From: Dietzia lutea
GTDB taxonomy: Bacteria; Actinomycetota; Actinomycetes; Mycobacteriales; Mycobacteriaceae
DNA: 64,000 nt
Assembly (NCBI RefSeq): GCF_003096075.1
Contig: NZ_CP015449.1
Location: forward strand, 3,217,001-3,281,000
Direction of reading: 5' to 3'
Part shown: piece by piece, positions 50,773 to 60,520 of the stretch
Numbering within the stretch: the first letter of the stretch is position 1
How the letters are laid out: each line of letters begins with the position of its first letter
The notes under the pieces: generated by a model
The model's input: only the letters and a program-made list of their open reading frames with translations
Database searches by the model: none
What the model was told of the DNA's origin: nothing
Translations under genes and position numbers: made by a program

Positions 50773-51732
50773 GTGCAGACACCGACCTCCCCGGTCGCCG
50801 AGAACCCGGCGGCCGACACCCGGCCCGAGCGCAGGGCGCGGCCCCGACGCGCGCGCCTCGGCGGGCCGCTCGGCGAGAAACTCCTGTTCCTCGCACTGGT
50901 ACTGCCCAACCTCGCCCTGCTCGGGGTGTTCGTCTACCGGCCGCTGATCGACAACATCCGGCTCAGCTTCTTCGACTGGAACATCTCCTCCCCCACATCC
51001 ACCTTCATCGGATGGTCCAACTACATCGAGTGGTGGAACCGCGCCGACAGCTGGGCGGTCGTGCAGAACACGGTCATCTTCACCGTCGCGGCCGTGGTGG
51101 GGTCGATGGTCCTGGGCCTCGCGTTGGCACTGCTGCTGGACCAGCATCTGGTGGGCCGTGGGATCGTCCGCTCGGCGGTGTTCGCGCCGTTCGTCATCGC
51201 CGGCGCCGCCATCGGCGTGGCTTTCCAGTTCATCTTCGACCCCCGGTTCGGGATGATCTCGGCGCTGCTGACGATGGTCGGGCTGCCGGTGCCGAACTTC
51301 TATCAGGACCCGGATTGGGCCCTGTTCATGGTCACCGTGACCTACATCTGGAAGAACCTCGGCTACAGCTTCGTCATCTACCTCGCCGCCCTGCAGGCCA
51401 AGCCCGCCGAACTCTACGAGGCCGCCGAGATGGACGGCGCCGGACGGTGGGCGACGTTCCGCTCCGTCACCCTGCCGCTGCTGCGCCCCACCACGTTCTT
51501 CCTGTCGATCACCGTCATGCTCAACTCGCTGCAGGTGTTCGACATCATCTACGTGATGACCCGCGGCGGGCCGCAGGGCAACGGCACCACCACGATGGTG
51601 TTCCAGGTATACCAGGAGACGTTCCAGAACTTCCGCGCCGGCTACGGTGCCACGGTCGCGACCATCATGTTCCTGGTCCTGCTCGTCATCACCGCCGTCC
51701 AGGTCCGCGTGATGGACAGGAGGACGACATGA
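50773..51732 (+). CDS. ugpA: Glycerol-3-phosphate/glycerophosphodiester ABC permease UgpA
   Basis: 319 residues from a GTG at 50773. Six membrane segments, with the permease EAA motif EAAEMDGAGRWATFRSVTLP in the cytoplasmic loop at about 227-246. The N-terminal 35 residues are basic and disordered. Gene order ugpA-ugpE-ugpB-ugpC matches M. tuberculosis Rv2835c-Rv2832c, where the system imports glycerophosphocholine. The stop overlaps the ugpE start (ATGA). Substrate identity rests on gene order and family. Confidence 0.88.
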   Translation: MQTPTSPVAENPAADTRPERRARPRRARLGGPLGEKLLFLALVLPNLALLGVFVYRPLIDNIRLSFFDWNISSPTSTFIGWSNYIEWWNRADSWAVVQNTVIFTVAAVVGSMVLGLALALLLDQHLVGRGIVRSAVFAPFVIAGAAIGVAFQFIFDPRFGMISALLTMVGLPVPNFYQDPDWALFMVTVTYIWKNLGYSFVIYLAALQAKPAELYEAAEMDGAGRWATFRSVTLPLLRPTTFFLSITVMLNSLQVFDIIYVMTRGGPQGNGTTTMVFQVYQETFQNFRAGYGATVATIMFLVLLVITAVQVRVMDRRTT

Positions 51733-52568
51733 ACCCGATCGCCGGCCGGTCGCGGGCCTTCAGGATCGCCGGGTACCTGGCGATGCTCCTGGTACTCGCC
51801 ACCATCGCCCTGCCCCTGTACTGGGTGCTCGTCACCTCGTTCAAGACGCCCGACATGGTCTACATCCAGCCGCCCGCCTGGTGGCCGGACCCCGTCACCG
51901 CGGACCCCTACTCGCGGGTCGTGGAACAGGTGCCGTTCCTGCGCTACTTCACCAACTCGCTCATCATCACGGGCGCGCTGGTCACCGCCAAGCTCGTCCT
52001 GGGCATTCTCAGCGCCTACGCGTTCGTCTATCTGCGCTTCCCCGGCCGCGGCCTGGTGTTCATGCTGGTCCTGGCCGCGCTCATGGTGCCCAACCAGATC
52101 ACCGTGATCTCCAACTACGCGCTCATCTCCCAGCTGGGCTGGATCAACACGTTCCAGGGCATCATCTTCCCGCTCGCCGGCGTCGCGTTCGGCACCTTCC
52201 TCATGCGCAACCACTTTCTCACGCTGCCCTTCGAGATCATCGAGGCCGCGCGCATGGACGGCTGCGGTCACATGAAACTGCTGCTGCGGGTCCTGCTGCC
52301 CATGAGCTGGCCCACCGTGGTGGCGTTCGCCCTCATCACGATCGTCAACGAGTGGAACGAGTACCTCTGGCCGTTCCTCGTGGCCTCGGACGAGACCGTC
52401 GCACCGTTGCAGGTCGGGCTCGCACGCCTCATCTCCACCGACGCCTACATCGACTGGCCGATGGTCATGGCCGCCACGATCCTCACCATCACCCCGATCC
52501 TCATCGTGTTCCTGCTCCTGCAACGGCACATGATCAAGGGCCTCACCTCCGGCGCGGTCAAGGGCTGA
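51729..52568 (+). CDS. ugpE: ABC permease UgpE
   Basis: 279 residues, six membrane segments, starting inside the ugpA stop codon. The EAA loop is EAARMDGCGHMKLLLRVLLP, contacting the ATPase, and the segment NEWNEYLWPFLVAS is typical of sugar/UgpE-type permeases. It forms the heterodimeric channel with UgpA. The operon is completed by the binding protein and ATPase downstream. Confidence 0.88.
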   Translation: MNPIAGRSRAFRIAGYLAMLLVLATIALPLYWVLVTSFKTPDMVYIQPPAWWPDPVTADPYSRVVEQVPFLRYFTNSLIITGALVTAKLVLGILSAYAFVYLRFPGRGLVFMLVLAALMVPNQITVISNYALISQLGWINTFQGIIFPLAGVAFGTFLMRNHFLTLPFEIIEAARMDGCGHMKLLLRVLLPMSWPTVVAFALITIVNEWNEYLWPFLVASDETVAPLQVGLARLISTDAYIDWPMVMAATILTITPILIVFLLLQRHMIKGLTSGAVKG

Positions 52569-52629
52569 CCGAGCCACCCCGTCCAGTCCCCCCTCCGTCA
52601 GGTACGACCTCGAGAAAGGCATCATCGCC

Positions 52630-53958
52630 ATGAATCCCCTGAACCGCAGGCTATTCCTGGGTCTCCTCGGCGCCACCGCCGCCACCGTCACCGTCGCCGG
52701 CTGCGCCGGGACAGGAGGCGACGACACCTCCGGCGACGCGAGCGGCGGCGGCGGAGCCGGAGGTGACGCGGGCACCATCACCTTCTGGTCCAACCACCCC
52801 GGCGACTCCAAGGCCGTCGAAGAGCAGCTCATCGCCAACTTCAGCCAGGAGAACCCCGACCTCACCGTCAACCTCGTCGACGGCGGCAAGAATTACGAGG
52901 AGGTCGCCCAGAAACTCAACGCGGCCCTCACCGGCAACGACGTCCCGGACGTCGTGGTGGTCTCCGACGTCACCTGGTTCAACTTCGCGCTCAACGACCA
53001 GCTGACTCCTCTGGACGACCTGTTCGCCGAGGCCGGCGTGGACACCAGTAGCTACGTCGACGCGCTCATCGGTGACTACGAGCTCGAGGGCAAGACCTAC
53101 GGCCTGCCCTTCGCCCGCTCGACCCCGCTGTTCTACTACAACAAGCAGGTCTGGGACCGGGCCGGCCTGCCCGACCGCGGCCCCGAGAGCTGGGACGAGT
53201 TCCTCGACTGGGCCCCGCGGATCCAGGAGGCGATCGGCGACGGCAAGCACGCGATCGCCATGTACGACGGCTCCAACTACCTCGACTGGACCATGCAGAA
53301 CATGGTGTGGGACGAGGGCGGCGCCTTCTCCCGCGACTGGGAGGCGACCTTCACCGACCCCGCCACCATCGCCGGAGTCGAGAAGCTCAAGCGGATCAAC
53401 GACGAGGGCTTCCTCGTGGTCTCCGCCGACTCCATCACCGAGTTCGGGTCCGGGTTGGCCGCGTGCGCCATGGCCTCGACCGGCTCCCTGCGGACGGCCA
53501 TCGAGAACGCCCAATTCGACTTCGGAACCGCCTTCCTGCCCGGCGCCCGGGCCAACTCCTCCTGCCCCACCGGCGGCGCCGGCCTCGCCATCCCCGCCAA
53601 GATCTCCGACGAGCGCAAAATCAACGCGCTCAAGTTCATCGACTCCATCACCTCCACCCAGAGCACCGCGATCTTCGCGCAGGCCACCGGCTACATGCCG
53701 GTCCGCAGGAACGCGCGCGAAGCCGAGGAGATCCGGGACTACCTGGCCGAGACCCCGCAGGCCGGCACCGCGATCGACCAGCTCGAGTTCACGCGCCCGC
53801 AGGACAACGCGCGCGTGTTCGTGCCCAACGGCGGCACCCGGATCGGCGGTGGACTCGACAAGGTCCTCGCCGGCCAGGACGTCCGGCAGGTGATGGAGGA
53901 ACTCCAGACCGAAACCCAGCAAATCATCGACACGCAGCTCACCCCGAAGCTCGGCTGA
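52630..53958 (+). CDS. ugpB: Extracellular solute-binding lipoprotein UgpB
   Basis: 442 residues with lipobox VTVAGC (Cys25) and a Gly/Asp linker. The fold is that of the family 1 solute-binding proteins: TITFWSNHPGDSKAVEEQLI at the start of the mature domain and YGLPFARSTPLFYYNKQVWD in the hinge region. Aromatic residues in MYDGSNYLDWTMQNMVWDEG may contact the ligand. In mycobacteria UgpB binds glycerophosphocholine. A hairpin after the stop may set the binding-protein to ATPase ratio. Confidence 0.9.
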   Translation: MNPLNRRLFLGLLGATAATVTVAGCAGTGGDDTSGDASGGGGAGGDAGTITFWSNHPGDSKAVEEQLIANFSQENPDLTVNLVDGGKNYEEVAQKLNAALTGNDVPDVVVVSDVTWFNFALNDQLTPLDDLFAEAGVDTSSYVDALIGDYELEGKTYGLPFARSTPLFYYNKQVWDRAGLPDRGPESWDEFLDWAPRIQEAIGDGKHAIAMYDGSNYLDWTMQNMVWDEGGAFSRDWEATFTDPATIAGVEKLKRINDEGFLVVSADSITEFGSGLAACAMASTGSLRTAIENAQFDFGTAFLPGARANSSCPTGGAGLAIPAKISDERKINALKFIDSITSTQSTAIFAQATGYMPVRRNAREAEEIRDYLAETPQAGTAIDQLEFTRPQDNARVFVPNGGTRIGGGLDKVLAGQDVRQVMEELQTETQQIIDTQLTPKLG

Positions 53959-53960
53959 GC

Positions 53961-53997
53961 GGTCTCACCTCCCGCCACTCCGGCGGGACCCGAGACC
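53961..53997 (+). terminator. Intra-operon hairpin between ugpB and ugpC
   Basis: Nested stems GGTCTC/GAGACC (53961-53966, 53992-53997) and CCCGCC/GGCGGG (53971-53976, 53982-53987) begin 2 nt after the ugpB stop. There is no T-run. It may be a partial terminator or a 3'-end stabiliser of the ugpAEB message. Confidence 0.6.
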
Positions 53998-54079
53998 GCG
54001 GGCGGGCGGGTCGGCGACCGACCTCGTCGTCGTCGACCCCCCGCCTCCCCACCACCCCCGCCCAGGAGACCCACCCACC

Positions 54080-55144
54080 ATGGCCACCGCCCGGTTCGAC
54101 CACGCCACCCGGCGCTTCGACACGTCCTCGGCGCCCGCCGTCGACTCGCTCGACATCGACATCGCCGACGGCGAGTTCCTCGTCCTGGTCGGCCCCTCCG
54201 GGTGCGGCAAGTCCACGAGCCTGCGCATGCTCGCCGGGCTCGAGCCGGTCGACTCCGGACGCGTCCTCATCGACGACCGTGACATGCAGCGCGTGGCGCC
54301 CCGCGACCGGGACGTGGCCATGGTCTTCCAGAACTACGCCCTCTACCCCACCATGACCGTCGCGCAGAACATGGGCTTCGCCCTGCGCAATGCCGGCGTC
54401 AACAAGACCGACATCCGCCGACAGGTCGAGGAGGCCGCCCGGATCCTGCAGCTCGAGGACCTGCTCGACCGCAAGCCGTCCCAGCTGTCGGGCGGCCAGC
54501 GCCAGCGCGTCGCCATGGGCCGGGCGATCGTGCGCCGCCCCAAGGTCTTCTGCATGGACGAACCCCTGTCCAACCTCGACGCCAAACTCCGCGTGTCGAC
54601 CCGCGGCGAGATCGCCGGGCTGCAGCGTCGGCTCGGCGTGACCACCGTGTACGTCACCCACGATCAGGTCGAGGCGATGACCATGGGCACACGGGTCGCC
54701 GTGCTCGACAAGGGCGTCCTGCAGCAGGTCGCCGCGCCCCGAGAGCTCTACGACCGGCCCGCCAACGCCTTCGTCGCCGGGTTCATCGGCACCCCCGCCA
54801 TGAACCTCGTCGAGGTGCCCGTCGCCGGGGGTCGCGCCCTCGTGGGCGACGCCAAGATCGACGTGCCTGCCTCGCTCGGCGGCCGCGACCGCATCATCCT
54901 GGGCGCGCGCCCCGAAGCCCTGCGGCTGGTCGGCGCCGGCGAACCCGGGCTGGAGCTGACGGTCGACCTGGTGGAGGAACTCGGCGCAGAGGCGTTCGCC
55001 TACGGGCACTCCGACGCCGGCGACCGCGTCGCGATCCGCCTCGACCGCGGGCACGGTACGGCGGTGGGCGAACGAATCCGCGTGCGCCACATCGACGCCG
55101 AGGTCCACGCGTTCGATACCGAGACCGGCGACCGCATCGACTGA
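54080..55144 (+). CDS. ugpC: ABC ATPase UgpC (MalK/UgpC class)
   Basis: 354 residues with the two-part layout of carbohydrate importers. Walker A GPSGCGKS at 38-45, signature LSGGQRQRVAMGRAI near 136, Walker B FCMDEPLSNLDAK, switch region YVTHDQVEAMTM, then a C-terminal TOBE regulatory domain (from about 235). AGGAG stands 11 bases before the ATG. It energises UgpA/UgpE. In C. glutamicum the ugp operon is induced by phosphate limitation. Confidence 0.9.
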   Translation: MATARFDHATRRFDTSSAPAVDSLDIDIADGEFLVLVGPSGCGKSTSLRMLAGLEPVDSGRVLIDDRDMQRVAPRDRDVAMVFQNYALYPTMTVAQNMGFALRNAGVNKTDIRRQVEEAARILQLEDLLDRKPSQLSGGQRQRVAMGRAIVRRPKVFCMDEPLSNLDAKLRVSTRGEIAGLQRRLGVTTVYVTHDQVEAMTMGTRVAVLDKGVLQQVAAPRELYDRPANAFVAGFIGTPAMNLVEVPVAGGRALVGDAKIDVPASLGGRDRIILGARPEALRLVGAGEPGLELTVDLVEELGAEAFAYGHSDAGDRVAIRLDRGHGTAVGERIRVRHIDAEVHAFDTETGDRID

Positions 55145-55164
55145 GCGCCAGCCCGTTCCGGCCA

Positions 55165-55285
55165 CAGCCGCTCCTCGCCATGGCGTCTCGCATGTGCGCC
55201 GGTAGGCGGCGACAGCAGCCGCCCCTCTCGATGGCGTCTCGCCCACCCCGCGGAGCGTGCGAGACGCCATGCCGGGGAGCGGCTG
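55165..55285. repeat. Palindromic repeat, copy 2 (GCGTCTCGC family)
   Basis: Outer arms CAGCCGCTCCTC (55165-55176) and GGGGAGCGGCTG (55274-55285) are complements with one mismatch. Inside are two direct copies of ATGGCGTCTCGC (55180-55191, 55231-55242) and one GCGAGACGCCAT (55259-55270). The same words occur once each in copy 1 at 22236-22308. This copy contains a partial internal duplication of its left half. Confidence 0.8.
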
Positions 55286-55324
55286 CGTGGGCGGGCCCTG
55301 ATCGGCTGGGTGGGCGGGCTCCGA

Positions 55325-56431
55325 TCAGCGTGGCGGGACGGGCGCGAGCGCGCCCACGAGCTGGTCGGCGGGCACGCATCGGGGCGCGGGCGCGTCGAGT
55401 CCCGCGCGGTGGACCGGCCCGCCGCGCCCACTGCGCAGCGACCCACCCAGCGCATCGATCACCAGATCCACCGCGCGCGGAGAGGCCAGCACGGTGAGAT
55501 GCCCTGATCGGTCGACCTCGCACCCGTCCTGCAGACGGACCACCCGCAGGTCGACGAAGTCCGGCACCTGCGGCGCGAGCACCGGGCCGGTGAGCTCGTC
55601 GTAGTCGGACGACACGGCCACGTAGCGCACACCGCGCGCGAACGGCACGCCCTCGTCGCCCAGCCAGGCCAGGGTCGCCTGCGCGTCGCGTTCGGCGGTC
55701 CCGGCGGACAGCACGCCGAGCAGGTCGGTGACGAACTCCGGCGGTCCCTCGCCCGACCGCGCGGTATCGGCGCCCAGCGTCACAACCGTCCGCACCGAGT
55801 CGGCCCGCGCGGTGGCGGCGACGTAGGAGGCGACGATCGCGCCCTGCGAGTGCCCCACCAGGTCGATCTCGGCAGCGCCGGTGAGCGCGCGCACCCGATC
55901 GATCTCCGCGGCGAGCTGCGGTGCGGACGCCCCGGTGAGCGAGTCCAGCCCGCCGGCGGCGCCCAGCCCGGGCAGCGCCCCGACGGTCGGCGCCCACACG
56001 CAGTACCCCTCCGCCGCCAGCGCCGCCCCGAGCGTCGCCCACGAGTTGCCGCCGTTGAGCCCGGTGCCGTGGACGAGGATCACGGGCGTCGGCCGCGCGG
56101 CGGTCGGTCGGCAGTCGTCGCGGTTGAGGCCGGGCGGGTCGGCGAGGCCGTGCGTGAGCTGGTGAACCGCGCCGTCCCACCAGCGCCACGGCACTCCGTC
56201 GGCCGGCGCTCCGTCGACCGCAGGCGCTGCGGAGGAGACCGAGTCGGTGGGCACCGCGGGGACGGCGGCCGCCGGCCTCGCGGTGGGTCCGGGAAGAGAC
56301 GGGGTGACGACGACGAGCGCCACCACCGCGATCAGGCCCGCGATCACCGAGGCGGCCGGACGGGCACGCCGGGCCGCCGGCCCAGGCCGGTCCGCGTGCC
56401 CGGCGGGGCCTGCGTGTCCTGGGTTGTTCAC
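55325..56431 (-). CDS. Secreted or membrane-anchored class 2 lipase, second of a pair
   Basis: 368 residues from a GTG that overlaps the upstream lipase stop (GTGA). A membrane segment (ASVIAGLIAVVALVVVTPSL) near residues 27-46 acts as anchor or signal. The alpha/beta hydrolase core has VILVHGTGLNGGNSWATLG, the nucleophile elbow VGHSQGAIV and the late histidine in VDRSGHLTVLASPRAVD. The layout fits lipase family PF01674 (class 2), esterases acting outside the cell. A cysteine pair (DDCRPT, GYCVW) matches the upstream copy. Confidence 0.85.
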   Translation of the reverse strand: MNNPGHAGPAGHADRPGPAARRARPAASVIAGLIAVVALVVVTPSLPGPTARPAAAVPAVPTDSVSSAAPAVDGAPADGVPWRWWDGAVHQLTHGLADPPGLNRDDCRPTAARPTPVILVHGTGLNGGNSWATLGAALAAEGYCVWAPTVGALPGLGAAGGLDSLTGASAPQLAAEIDRVRALTGAAEIDLVGHSQGAIVASYVAATARADSVRTVVTLGADTARSGEGPPEFVTDLLGVLSAGTAERDAQATLAWLGDEGVPFARGVRYVAVSSDYDELTGPVLAPQVPDFVDLRVVRLQDGCEVDRSGHLTVLASPRAVDLVIDALGGSLRSGRGGPVHRAGLDAPAPRCVPADQLVGALAPVPPR

Positions 56432-57462
56432 GAGCCCGGCGGGCCTGGGAGAGCGGGCACCGGCAGGGCGGGGGTCGGGCCCAGGTAGAGGGCCACGGCC
56501 TCGCAGCGCGGTTCGCGCGGGTGCGCCGGGTCGAGGGCGTTGAGCACGAAATCGGCCGTGCGGCCGTCCGCGGCAATCGCCAGGTGCTCGGCCCGGTTCT
56601 GCTCGCAACCGTCCTGGATGACGACGTTGGTGGCGCGCGGCCCCTCCACGATCCCGGAGGTGAAGGGCTGGACCAGCTGGTCGTACCGCGTCACGAGGTT
56701 GAGGTAGGTCACGTCCGGCGCGTACGGGGTGCCACCGGACCACAGCAGGTCGAGCGTCTCCGAACCCGCCGCCATCTGACCGAGCGCGGGCGCGACCTCG
56801 ACGGCGCGCCCCCGGTCCCCGCTGGCCAGGGCCGTCCCGATCGCCCCGGATCCGGTCCCGCGGGAACCGTGCCACAGGGGGGCGATCGCCGCTACGGTGC
56901 CCACCCTGCCGGGCCGACCGACCTTTGCCACCAGGCCTGACACGAGCGTGCCCTGCGAGTGGCCGACGAGGTCGACCTGCTGCGCTCCGGTGGCGGCGAG
57001 AACCCGGTCGATGAACTCACCGACCTGCGGGACCGACACCTCCGTGATGTCCGAGAGCCCGCCCAGCACACTGACCGGCCAGGGCTGCCCGGGGAGCGCA
57101 CCGTAGGTGAGGGTGAACACGCAGTAGCCCTCGTTGTGCAGCAATGGCCCGTAGGTCGCCCAGTTGGTCACCGCCCCGCCGGTCGTGCCGTGGACGAGGA
57201 CGACCGGGCGGGGCTTGTCCGCGGTGGGACGGCACGACCAGTCGTTGGCTCCGGCCAGGTCCGTGTCCGGCGCGGTGAGCGCCTGCGCGGCCCCGGCGAA
57301 GAACGAGTACGGCACGGGCAGCGGCGCCCGCGTCGACGGGTCGGTCGTCGGTGCCGGCTGTGCGGTCGCGGCGCCCGCACCGACGACGGTGAGCGTGGCG
57401 GCCATGGCGAGGGTGGTGACGAGTGCCGTGGCGATGGCGCCGGCAGCGCGCAGTAGCGTCAT
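56428..57462 (-). CDS. Secreted class 2 lipase, first of a pair
   Basis: 344 residues with a signal peptide ending near GAATA-QP (residue 35). Core motifs: PVVLVHGTTGGAVTNWATYG, VGHSQGTLV with nucleophile Ser169, and a C-terminal histidine in NRAEHLAIAADGRTA. Cysteines WSCRPT and EGYCVF match the downstream paralogue, so the pair arose by tandem duplication. Start and stop overlap the neighbours by four bases each, so the three genes 57459-55325 are translated as one unit with the reductase upstream. Confidence 0.88.
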   Translation of the reverse strand: MTLLRAAGAIATALVTTLAMAATLTVVGAGAATAQPAPTTDPSTRAPLPVPYSFFAGAAQALTAPDTDLAGANDWSCRPTADKPRPVVLVHGTTGGAVTNWATYGPLLHNEGYCVFTLTYGALPGQPWPVSVLGGLSDITEVSVPQVGEFIDRVLAATGAQQVDLVGHSQGTLVSGLVAKVGRPGRVGTVAAIAPLWHGSRGTGSGAIGTALASGDRGRAVEVAPALGQMAAGSETLDLLWSGGTPYAPDVTYLNLVTRYDQLVQPFTSGIVEGPRATNVVIQDGCEQNRAEHLAIAADGRTADFVLNALDPAHPREPRCEAVALYLGPTPALPVPALPGPPGS

Positions 57463-58535
57463 CTGCTCATTAAGCCACGGCCCGTGATCATCGGCAGGTC
57501 CTTCGCGTAGACGAGTCCGGGCGCCGCAGCGACGACCGCCTCGACGGAGTTGACCAGCCGCATCGCGGTGACCCGCATCCCGGACTCGTTGTGATCACCG
57601 TGTTCGGCGTGGTGGCCGAACTCGATCCGCATCGCCGGCTCCCCGGAGATCTCGACGCGGTAGCAGCCGTCGCCGTGATCGGGCCGCGGCCAGTCGGGGG
57701 CCTGATCGTCGGCCGTGCGGGTGACGTGTTCCAGCACGATGCGGTCCTCGCCGTCGACCTGTCCCACCACCTCGAACCGCAGCGCCGCCTGCGTCCCCTC
57801 GGGCACCTCGCACGCGAGCAGCGACAGGTCCCGGACGGCGGGCAGACGCTCGTGCCGCTCGACCAGCGGCTCGTCGAGGGTGACGTCGAGGGCGGCGGCG
57901 AGCTGCCGGACCACCGACCCCCATCCGGCGGCGAGCATCCCGGGCCGCAGCAGCGGCGGCAGGGTGTCCATGGGCTGCCCGAAGCCGAAGAGCCGACGCA
58001 TGGTCTCGCCCTGGTGGTAGACGGAGTAGTCGGCGATCTCGCCCACCCGGATGTGGTCGATCCGCCGGGACAGGCTCGTCATGACCAACGGCAGCACGTC
58101 GTTGGCGAAGCCGGGGTCGATGCCGTTGACGTGCAGTGTCGCGCCGCCCTCCCGCCCGGCGGCGTCCAGCGCGGCGATCATCTCCTCCGGGATGGTGCCG
58201 TGCGGGAACTGCAGCAGCACCGGCCCGGAGGCGACGACGTCGACCCCGGCGCGCAGGAACCGTTGGAAGTCCTCGATCGCCTCCATGAACCGCGTCTCGG
58301 TCTCCGCGGTGTAGACGACGACGTCGGGGTCCAGGGCGAGTAGCGCGGCGGCGTCATCGGTGGCGGCGACGCCCAGGTCGCGGCCCATCCCGGCGAGCCG
58401 ACCCGCGTCCCGGCCGACCTTCGCCGGGTCGGAGACGAACACGCCCACCAGCTCGAGCTCGGGCCGGGCGTCGATCCCCTCGACCGCCATCCGCCCGAGG
58501 TACCCCGTCGACCACTCCACGACCCGGATCGTCAT
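57459..58535 (-). CDS. Dihydrodipicolinate reductase-like NAD(P)-dependent oxidoreductase
   Basis: 358 residues. N-terminal Rossmann fold with VVEWSTGYLGRMAVEGI, then a catalytic-type domain with HVNGIDPGFANDVLPLVMTS and EIADYSVYHQGETMRRLFGF. It resembles the mycobacterial dihydrodipicolinate-reductase-like/2,4-diaminopentanoate dehydrogenase-like group rather than true DapB. TAGGGT ends eight bases before the ATG, so it may be leaderless. It heads an operon with two lipases. The substrate is unknown; context would allow a lipid-derived keto or amino compound. Confidence 0.75.
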   Translation of the reverse strand: MTIRVVEWSTGYLGRMAVEGIDARPELELVGVFVSDPAKVGRDAGRLAGMGRDLGVAATDDAAALLALDPDVVVYTAETETRFMEAIEDFQRFLRAGVDVVASGPVLLQFPHGTIPEEMIAALDAAGREGGATLHVNGIDPGFANDVLPLVMTSLSRRIDHIRVGEIADYSVYHQGETMRRLFGFGQPMDTLPPLLRPGMLAAGWGSVVRQLAAALDVTLDEPLVERHERLPAVRDLSLLACEVPEGTQAALRFEVVGQVDGEDRIVLEHVTRTADDQAPDWPRPDHGDGCYRVEISGEPAMRIEFGHHAEHGDHNESGMRVTAMRLVNSVEAVVAAAPGLVYAKDLPMITGRGLMSR

Positions 58536-58622
58536 GGGAGTTGACCCTATGCGACGGCCCGGGTGCCGGGGCGGGTCACGTGGTGCCGGGTCACGTGGCG
58601 TCCGGGCGGGTCACGCGGCGGG

Positions 58623-60380
58623 TCACCTGTCCTGGGGCGACGGTCCCCGCTCGGGCACGTCCTTGGGGGCGCCCGGGCTCTCGGCCTTGCGGGTGCCGCC
58701 GACGTGGGCCTCCTCGCGCATCCGCTCGCTCATGTGCGGGTAGTGCAGCTCGAACGCGGGGCGCTCGGAGCGGATGCGCGGCAGGCTCGCGAAGTTGTGG
58801 CGCGGCGGCGGGGACGAGGTGGCCCACTCCAGGGAGTTGCCCGCGCCCCACGGGTCGTCCACCAGGACGAGATCGCCGTAGCGCCAGCTGGAGATGATGT
58901 TCCAGATGAACGGCAGCATCGCGATGCCGAGGATGAACGAGCCGACGGACGAGATCTGGTTGAGGACGGTGAAACCGTCCGAGTCGAGGTAGTCGGCGTA
59001 CCGACGCGGCATGCCCTGGTTACCCAGCCAGTGCTGGACCAGGAACGTGGTGTGGAAGCCGATGAACGTCAGCCAGAAATGCCACTTGCCCAGCCGCTCG
59101 TCCAGCATGCGGCCGGTCATCTTGGGGAACCAGAAGTAGATCCCCGCGAAGGTGGCGAACACGACGGTGCCGAACAGGACGTAGTGGAAGTGCGCCACCA
59201 CGAAGTACGAGTCGTGCACGTGGAAGTCGATCGGCGGGGCCGCGAGCATGATGCCGGTCAGGCCGCCGAACAGGAACGAGACCAGGAAGCCCAGGGCGAA
59301 GAGCATCGGCGTCTCGAAGGTGATCTTCCCGCGCCACATGGTGCCGATCCAGTTGAAGTACTTCACGCCGGTGGGCACGGCGATGAGGAACGTCATGAAG
59401 GAGAAGAACGGCAGCAGCACCGCGCCGGAGGCGAACATGTGGTGCGCCCACACGCTCATGGACAGCGCGGCGATGGCCAGTGTCGCGAAGACGAGGCCGG
59501 CGTAGCCGAACAGCGGCTTCCGGGAGAACACGGGGAGGATCTCCGTGATGATCCCGAAGAACGGCAGCGCGAGGACGTACACCTCGGGGTGGCCGAAGAA
59601 CCAGAAGAGGTGCTGCCACAGGATGGCCCCGCCGTTCGCCGGGTCGTAGATCCGGCCGCCGAACGTACGGTCGTAGAAGACGCCCATCGCGGCCGCCGTC
59701 AACAGCGGGAAGATGAGCAGGATCAGCACCGACGTGACGAGGATGTTCCACGTGAAGATCGGCATCCGGAACATCGTCATGCCGGGCGCGCGCAGGCAGA
59801 TGATGGTGGTGACGAAGTTGACGGCGCCGAGGATCGTGCCGATGCCGCCGATGCCCACGCCGAGGATCCACAGGTCCGCGCCCACGCCCGGGGAGTGGAT
59901 CTTGTCCGCGAGCGGCATGTACATGGTCCAGCCGAACGATGCCGCTCCGCCGGGCGTGATGAAGCCGGTGAGCAGGACGACGCCGCCCAGCGCGAACAGC
60001 CAGTAACCCATGGCGTTGAGTCGCGGGAACGCCACGTCCGGCGCGCCGATCTGCAGCGGCATGACGTAGTTGCCGAACCCCACCACGATCGGCGTCCCGT
60101 AAAACAGCAGCATCACGGTGCCGTGCATGGTGAACAGCTGGTTGTACTGCTCGTTCGAGAGGAACTGCATACCGGGGAAGAACAGCTCCGCCCGGATCAG
60201 CAGCGCCATGAGGCCGCCGATCGAGAAGAGGACCAGGCTTGTGGCGATGTACATCAGGCCGATCTTCTTGTGATCGGTCGTGGTGAACATCTCCCGCCAG
60301 GAGAGCCCGAACGGCCGCCGGATGGCGGGAGCGTCCGCAGCGGTGACCGCCCGCCCGGGCGGCACGAGAACGTCTGACAT
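58623..60380 (-). CDS. ctaD: Cytochrome c oxidase subunit I
   Basis: 585 residues from the ATG at 60380; a GTG seven codons earlier is possible. Twelve membrane segments of the aa3 haem-copper oxidase. The haem a ligand is in FTMHGTVM, the CuB/haem a3 set is in [11 protein letters not shown], the paired His in SVWAHHMF, and the proton channel and distal His in [19 protein letters not shown]. The C-terminus is soluble and acidic, as in mycobacteria. ctaD stands apart from the other oxidase genes, also as in mycobacteria. Four GGGTCAC words lie in the 87 bp downstream (58536-58622). Confidence 0.97.
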   Translation of the reverse strand: MSDVLVPPGRAVTAADAPAIRRPFGLSWREMFTTTDHKKIGLMYIATSLVLFSIGGLMALLIRAELFFPGMQFLSNEQYNQLFTMHGTVMLLFYGTPIVVGFGNYVMPLQIGAPDVAFPRLNAMGYWLFALGGVVLLTGFITPGGAASFGWTMYMPLADKIHSPGVGADLWILGVGIGGIGTILGAVNFVTTIICLRAPGMTMFRMPIFTWNILVTSVLILLIFPLLTAAAMGVFYDRTFGGRIYDPANGGAILWQHLFWFFGHPEVYVLALPFFGIITEILPVFSRKPLFGYAGLVFATLAIAALSMSVWAHHMFASGAVLLPFFSFMTFLIAVPTGVKYFNWIGTMWRGKITFETPMLFALGFLVSFLFGGLTGIMLAAPPIDFHVHDSYFVVAHFHYVLFGTVVFATFAGIYFWFPKMTGRMLDERLGKWHFWLTFIGFHTTFLVQHWLGNQGMPRRYADYLDSDGFTVLNQISSVGSFILGIAMLPFIWNIISSWRYGDLVLVDDPWGAGNSLEWATSSPPPRHNFASLPRIRSERPAFELHYPHMSERMREEAHVGGTRKAESPGAPKDVPERGPSPQDR

Positions 60381-60520
60381 CGATACCCCGTTCCTCTTCA
60401 CGGACGAGACGGGACGCGGCGGTCGCCGCGTCCCGCGCCACGACCGGCGCCAAGATCAGGTGACGGCCTTCACCGTACGCGTCCGCCGGCGGAACGGAGC
60501 GGTATCGCCCCCGAGAGGGC

